A stretch of DNA of 64,000 bases from Alviniconcha marisindica. Lineage: Eukaryota; Mollusca; Gastropoda; Provannidae. The stretch lies in NCBI GenBank assembly GCA_018857735.1, contig JABMCL010001457.1, positions 887,501 to 951,500 of the forward strand, read 5' to 3'. The first letter of the stretch is position 1, and every line of letters begins with the position of its first letter. Made by a program: the position numbers and the translations under genes. The notes beneath the pieces are model-generated. The model saw only the letters and a list, made by a program, of their open reading frames with translations, did not search any database and was not told where the DNA came from. Of this stretch, positions 59,935-64,000 are shown one piece after another.

Positions 59935-60562
59935 GTAAACACGCGGACAAACATTGCAGTGTCTCCGCGGCACGAAGAGACAACACACACTAGCAAACGT
60001 TCTGATGTGATTGTCTCTCTCGTTTTCTGTTGTTTTAGAGCAATATAAGGGCTGTGTTGAACTGTTTCATGTCTCCTCTCATGGTTGAAGCACTTCAGTC
60101 GCGGCTATGCAAGCTGTGGCGTAGACCTACCCGTTGGCGTAGGAGTCAACAACCAAACCATACTGTTGAGTCATGTCAGAATTAATTGCAGGTGACAAAC
60201 GGTAGTTTCATCGAGGTACTGCATAATAATAAGGGGTTTGATTCAGTCATACTTTATTCATCACATACGGGGGAAATGCGGCATTACTTCAACGAAAAGT
60301 TTGTAATGTTATCACAATATCAGTAAATTCCCCCCTGATAATGATTTAGGCAAGACAACCATCCCCAGTGCAGATAATCCAAGACTACCAAACTATGAGT
60401 CACCTACTGCCATGAATTTCGCTTTTCAAATTCTTGCATTCCCAGTTTATTTAACTTTGATTTTCTTCTTCTTTTAATTAATATTAATAATAAAACAACT
60501 TTTCATTCAATTAAGTCACACTGACAGGATACATTTAGGTTCTTTTATTCTTTTTATTTCAG
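59935..60562 (+). other. PH-PTB gene intron 1
   Basis: A 628-bp phase-0 intron with acceptor TTTTTATTTCAG. It contains a LINE-tail-like word at 60248-60275 (TACTTTATTCATCACATACG) and no coding sequence. Confidence 0.8.
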
Positions 60563-60754
60563 GATACCCTGTACAAGCTCAAACAGTCAAAAAGTGGGCG
60601 ATTTACCCGCGTTGTACAAGAACAGTGGAAGACAAAGTATTTTGTGTTGTGTTGTCATGGTGACCAGCTGGTGCTGAAGTACTACAACAAGAAACCCAAG
60701 CAACTACGCAGTGCACATGCCAAGACGCAGATGACCCTCTGGCCTTCTTTTAAA
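60563..60754 (+). CDS. PH-PTB adaptor protein, exon 2 (PH domain, N-terminal part)
   Basis: 192 bp, 64 codons in phase 0. It decodes DTLYKLKQSKSGRFTRVVQE, QWKTKYFVLCCHGDQLVLKY, then YNKKPKQLRS and MTLWPSFK. The K-basic opening strand, KTKYFVL..HGD.LVLKYY and a later strand are the first four strands of a pleckstrin homology fold, which binds phosphoinositides at membranes. IRS and DOK adaptors start with such a domain. The donor is AAA|GTAAGC. No frame disruption. Confidence 0.85.
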
Positions 60755-61715
<961 letters not shown>

Positions 61716-61869
61716 GTGGAGAAACTGAGCAACTCCCACAATCAAGCCTTTGCTGTTGAGGTTACGACGTCATCCCATCAGTTATGCCTGTCAGCGGATG
61801 AACAAACAACTCTGGACAAGTTTGTCTTCCTGCTGCAAACTCAAGTCAGGCTGAGGGAGAACATCAGTG
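61716..61869 (+). CDS. PH-PTB adaptor protein, exon 3 (PH domain, C-terminal part)
   Basis: 154 bp: 51 codons and one base. It decodes VEKLSNSHNQAFAVEVTTSS, then HQLCLSADEQTTLDKFVFLL and QTQVRLRENIS. The alternating hydrophobic strands followed by DEQTTLDKFVFLLQTQV fit the last strands and the C-terminal helix of a PH domain, although the usual Trp of that helix is replaced by Phe or Leu (DKFVFLL). The donor is G|GTAAGC. It joins in phase 0 to exon 2 and in phase 1 to exon 4. Confidence 0.83.
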
Positions 61870-63113
61870 GTAAGCTTTGTGGGTGTCAAGCCTTGATTCC
61901 GCAGAGGGGAATGAATTTGGGGGTGGGGTAGAGGGGAGGGGCACTCAACTGAATCGCAAGAAACCGTTCAGCAAAGCTACCATTCTTGAGAAATGACTCC
62001 TCTTCATATTTCTACTTCCCACTTGAAGAGAGACCACTTCAACAACAACAAAAATTACTTCCCTTGACTTTTCTGAATGCCCATATATTTAAATGAGCTG
62101 CTCACGAGAGCCCACTCCTCCTTTAAAGTTTTACATGACTCATCCTGCTGCCCAAGGAAGTGAACTGTTCAACAGCGACCACTCCTTCCTCTGCTTCACT
62201 CACCGTCTTTATTGCCTGTGAAAATTAGTGTTAATCACAATTTATGGTTTAGGGGGTCAGATTTGGCAAGTTATATGATACATGTTCCTGAAATCCCAGA
62301 GGGTCACAGTGCAACTTCAAAGGGTCGTTGATAACCATTTCTGACAGTATCAGACTAGGAATGATGACTCAGTGAGAGAGAGCAAGAGAAAAGGCTAAAC
62401 TGAGCTGGCCGGTAATACTGACACAGCCATGCATCTAATGCATTGACCAGTATTGCTGAGAATACTGTTCAGTTTCAGTGCATCTAGTTTCAGTCACCTG
62501 CATGGGGGTGGTACATGGGTCAGAATGTTAGTGTGTTGTGTCCCAGTGTGGTGCATCAGATGCACATATCATGTATACATGTTTGTGTGTCTTTGTTGAC
62601 ACTGAAAATGAGATGCTTACCACAGTGCATGTCTTCATGTACTTCACTCTTCTTGCTGCCCATGTTCATACCTAAACACACAGATCTGGGGAGGGCGGGG
62701 TAACTCCTGGAAGGACAGAAGGTTGGTGTACCTATAGTGCTTGTGGATTATCTTTGTCTCAGACAGACCATGATCAGTACCAGGAAGTAGAAAGTTTCTG
62801 CAGCACTGATATACTGCCCACATTTACTGTTTCTGCACACCTTTTCCCTGTCCGCCTTTTTTCCTTTGTCTGCTTTACCAACATGGCACCAATTTGTGTG
62901 TGTGTGTGTAATAATGGGTTATATATGCTGGACTCAGTGTGTCTGTGGTACTTGGACGTTTTGTATTAGTTGTAAGTGTTGTGATTTATTTTGTATAGCA
63001 CTATGAGCTCATGTGAGAAGGGGTGCTTTATAAATGTAAGTTGTTATTGTTATTTTTACATTCAGTGTGGATGTTGCACAGACCCTTGTGGGCTTTTGTT
63101 TTTGTTTTTCCAG
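61870..63113 (+). other. PH-PTB gene intron 3
   Basis: A 1,244-bp phase-1 intron with acceptor TTGTTTTTCCAG. No second gene or clear mobile element is visible. Confidence 0.8.
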
Positions 63114-63226
63114 ACAACCTGATTCAGGTCAAAACAGAGACTTCAGAGGCATTTACGAGAATTGGAGCTAAGGGAGCTGACTGTGTCCTCCACATTTCAC
63201 CTTGGGGTCTTACACTTGCTTTGCAG
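63114..63226 (+). CDS. PH-PTB adaptor protein, exon 4 (start of IRS-type PTB domain)
   Basis: 113 bp: two bases completing an aspartate, then 37 codons, ending in phase 0 at CAG|GTAAAA. It decodes NLIQVKTETSEAFTRIGAKG followed by ADCVLHISPWGLTLALQ. The order V..T..S....I.G...L.I...GLTL.L is the first two strands of an IRS-type phosphotyrosine-binding domain (as in DOK and IRS proteins). PH followed by such a PTB domain points to a receptor tyrosine kinase adaptor. Whether it is a DOK, an IRS or a separate invertebrate family cannot be decided because the rest lies beyond the window. Confidence 0.75.
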
Positions 63227-63386
63227 GTAAAAGGCCACATTTGTCATTCATATTGCATGGGGTTTTGCCGTTTTGTTTTTTTGTTTTTTGTTTTTTGTTT
63301 TTATGGTTCACAAGCTACATCAGTGTAAAGTATTTCCTACAGCTTAATTACTAAACACAAAATGTACACACATGTACAAAATAATG

Positions 63387-63578
63387 TATGTGCGCGTGTG
63401 TGTGTGTGTGATTGTGCCACAGTGTGTGTGTGTGCCATGGTGTGTGCGTGTGTGTGTGTGATTGTGCCACAGTGATGGTGTGTGTGTGTGTGTGTGACTG
63501 TGCCATGGTGTGTGTGCGTGTGTGTGTGTATGATGGTGTGTATGTGTGTGTGACTGTGCCACGGTGTGTGTGTGTGTG
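63387..63578. repeat. GT-rich tandem array with GCCACAGTG units
   Basis: GT runs are separated about every 30-40 bp by GACTGTGCCA(C/T)GG or ATTGTGCCACAGTG. The His/Thr frames on the minus strand are repeat translations. Confidence 0.85.
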
Positions 63579-63734
63579 ATACTGTTTTAATTGCTGTGTG
63601 TGATACTTTAATTAATTGTTTTACAAGTATGTGATCTTAACTTCATTACTATTTTATGATGAAGTCATAATTGTTTTATATTTATAACTATACTACGGTT
63701 AAAGTAAGACTCTTCTGTTTGTTGTATTGTTCTC

Positions 63735-63826
63735 TTAACTTTATGTATTTTTGATGAGCCCGCCATGACCACAACAAAATTGCCCCTTGTGGGATGATTA
63801 AAGTTTTTGCATTGAATTGAATAACA
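63735..63826 (+). mobile_element. LINE/SINE 3' tail
   Basis: TTGCCCCTTGTGGGATGATT, then AAAGTTTTTGCATTGAATTGA. This is a typical CR1/L2-type 3' end with a short ATTGA tail. The 5' boundary is not visible. Confidence 0.55.
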
Positions 63827-64000
63827 TTACTGAACATGGTTATAATCCAATTTTTGTTTGGATGTTACTTCAATTCTTGTGTTAGGTTGTTTGCTTGGTT
63901 TTTAGTTTGGTGCTGGTGGGTATGAATGTGATGACAGTTTGTTTGTTGTTGTTGAAAGTCTTGTAAAACAAAAAAACAAGAGTCATCGCAACATTGAAGT

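Larger units (their letters stand above)
63227..64000 (+). other. PH-PTB gene intron 4 (start)
   Basis: Intron sequence with a GT-rich tract at 63387-63578 and a retroposon 3' end at about 63735-63826. No further exon is visible before the window ends. Confidence 0.7.

Overview
This is animal nuclear DNA. Short exons are separated by long introns, and the non-coding sequence is packed with microsatellites, minisatellites, poly-G/C runs and retroposon pieces. The organism is most likely a lophotrochozoan, probably a gastropod mollusc. That is inferred from the repeat style (a tRNA-headed SINE with a V-like body, LINE-type 3' tails, very dense CA/GT and CT arrays) and from invertebrate forms of genes also found in vertebrates; no sequence search was possible.

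Three genes can be supported by splice sites, reading phase and recognisable protein families. (1) At the left edge on the + strand are the last two coding exons of snapin (630-748 and 1367-1456), followed by a long 3' UTR. (2) A minus-strand gene encodes an NPDC1-like type I membrane protein and fills most of the window. Its terminal exon is at 9816-9914, and further exons lie at 10803-10902, 12453-12617, 36251-36317 (transmembrane), 36905-37111 and 37443-37535. A signal-peptide exon at 59672-59762 is phase-compatible and is the likely first exon. Joined, they give 822 coding bases (273 residues). Two introns are very large (about 23.6 and 22.1 kb). (3) At the right edge on the + strand are the first four coding exons of a PH plus IRS-type PTB adaptor (DOK/IRS-like), starting at 59893 and running off the window. 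Genes 1 and 2 converge tail to tail. Genes 2 and 3 diverge from start codons 130 bp apart, across a short interval holding a perfect CRE palindrome.

The rest is intron or intergenic DNA: tandem arrays (3.4, 10.9-12.2, 18.3-19.0, 27.7-28.1, 29.7-30.2, 42.0-42.4, 43.1-43.4, 47.0-47.4 and 48.6-49.8 kb), remnants of non-LTR retrotransposons (5.1-5.4, 33.2-33.5 and 48.1-48.5 kb), tRNA-derived SINEs, a local segmental duplication (28.3-29.7 kb), and a 3.3-kb element with terminal inverted repeats (55.67-58.99 kb) that I cannot assign to a family. A block at 22.83-23.88 kb consists almost only of homopolymer runs and looks like an assembly or consensus artefact.

I see no bacterial-type system, CRISPR array or gene cluster. 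The most plausible undescribed items are the inverted-repeat element and the places where tandem repeats have taken over or copied splice sites of the NPDC1-like gene.
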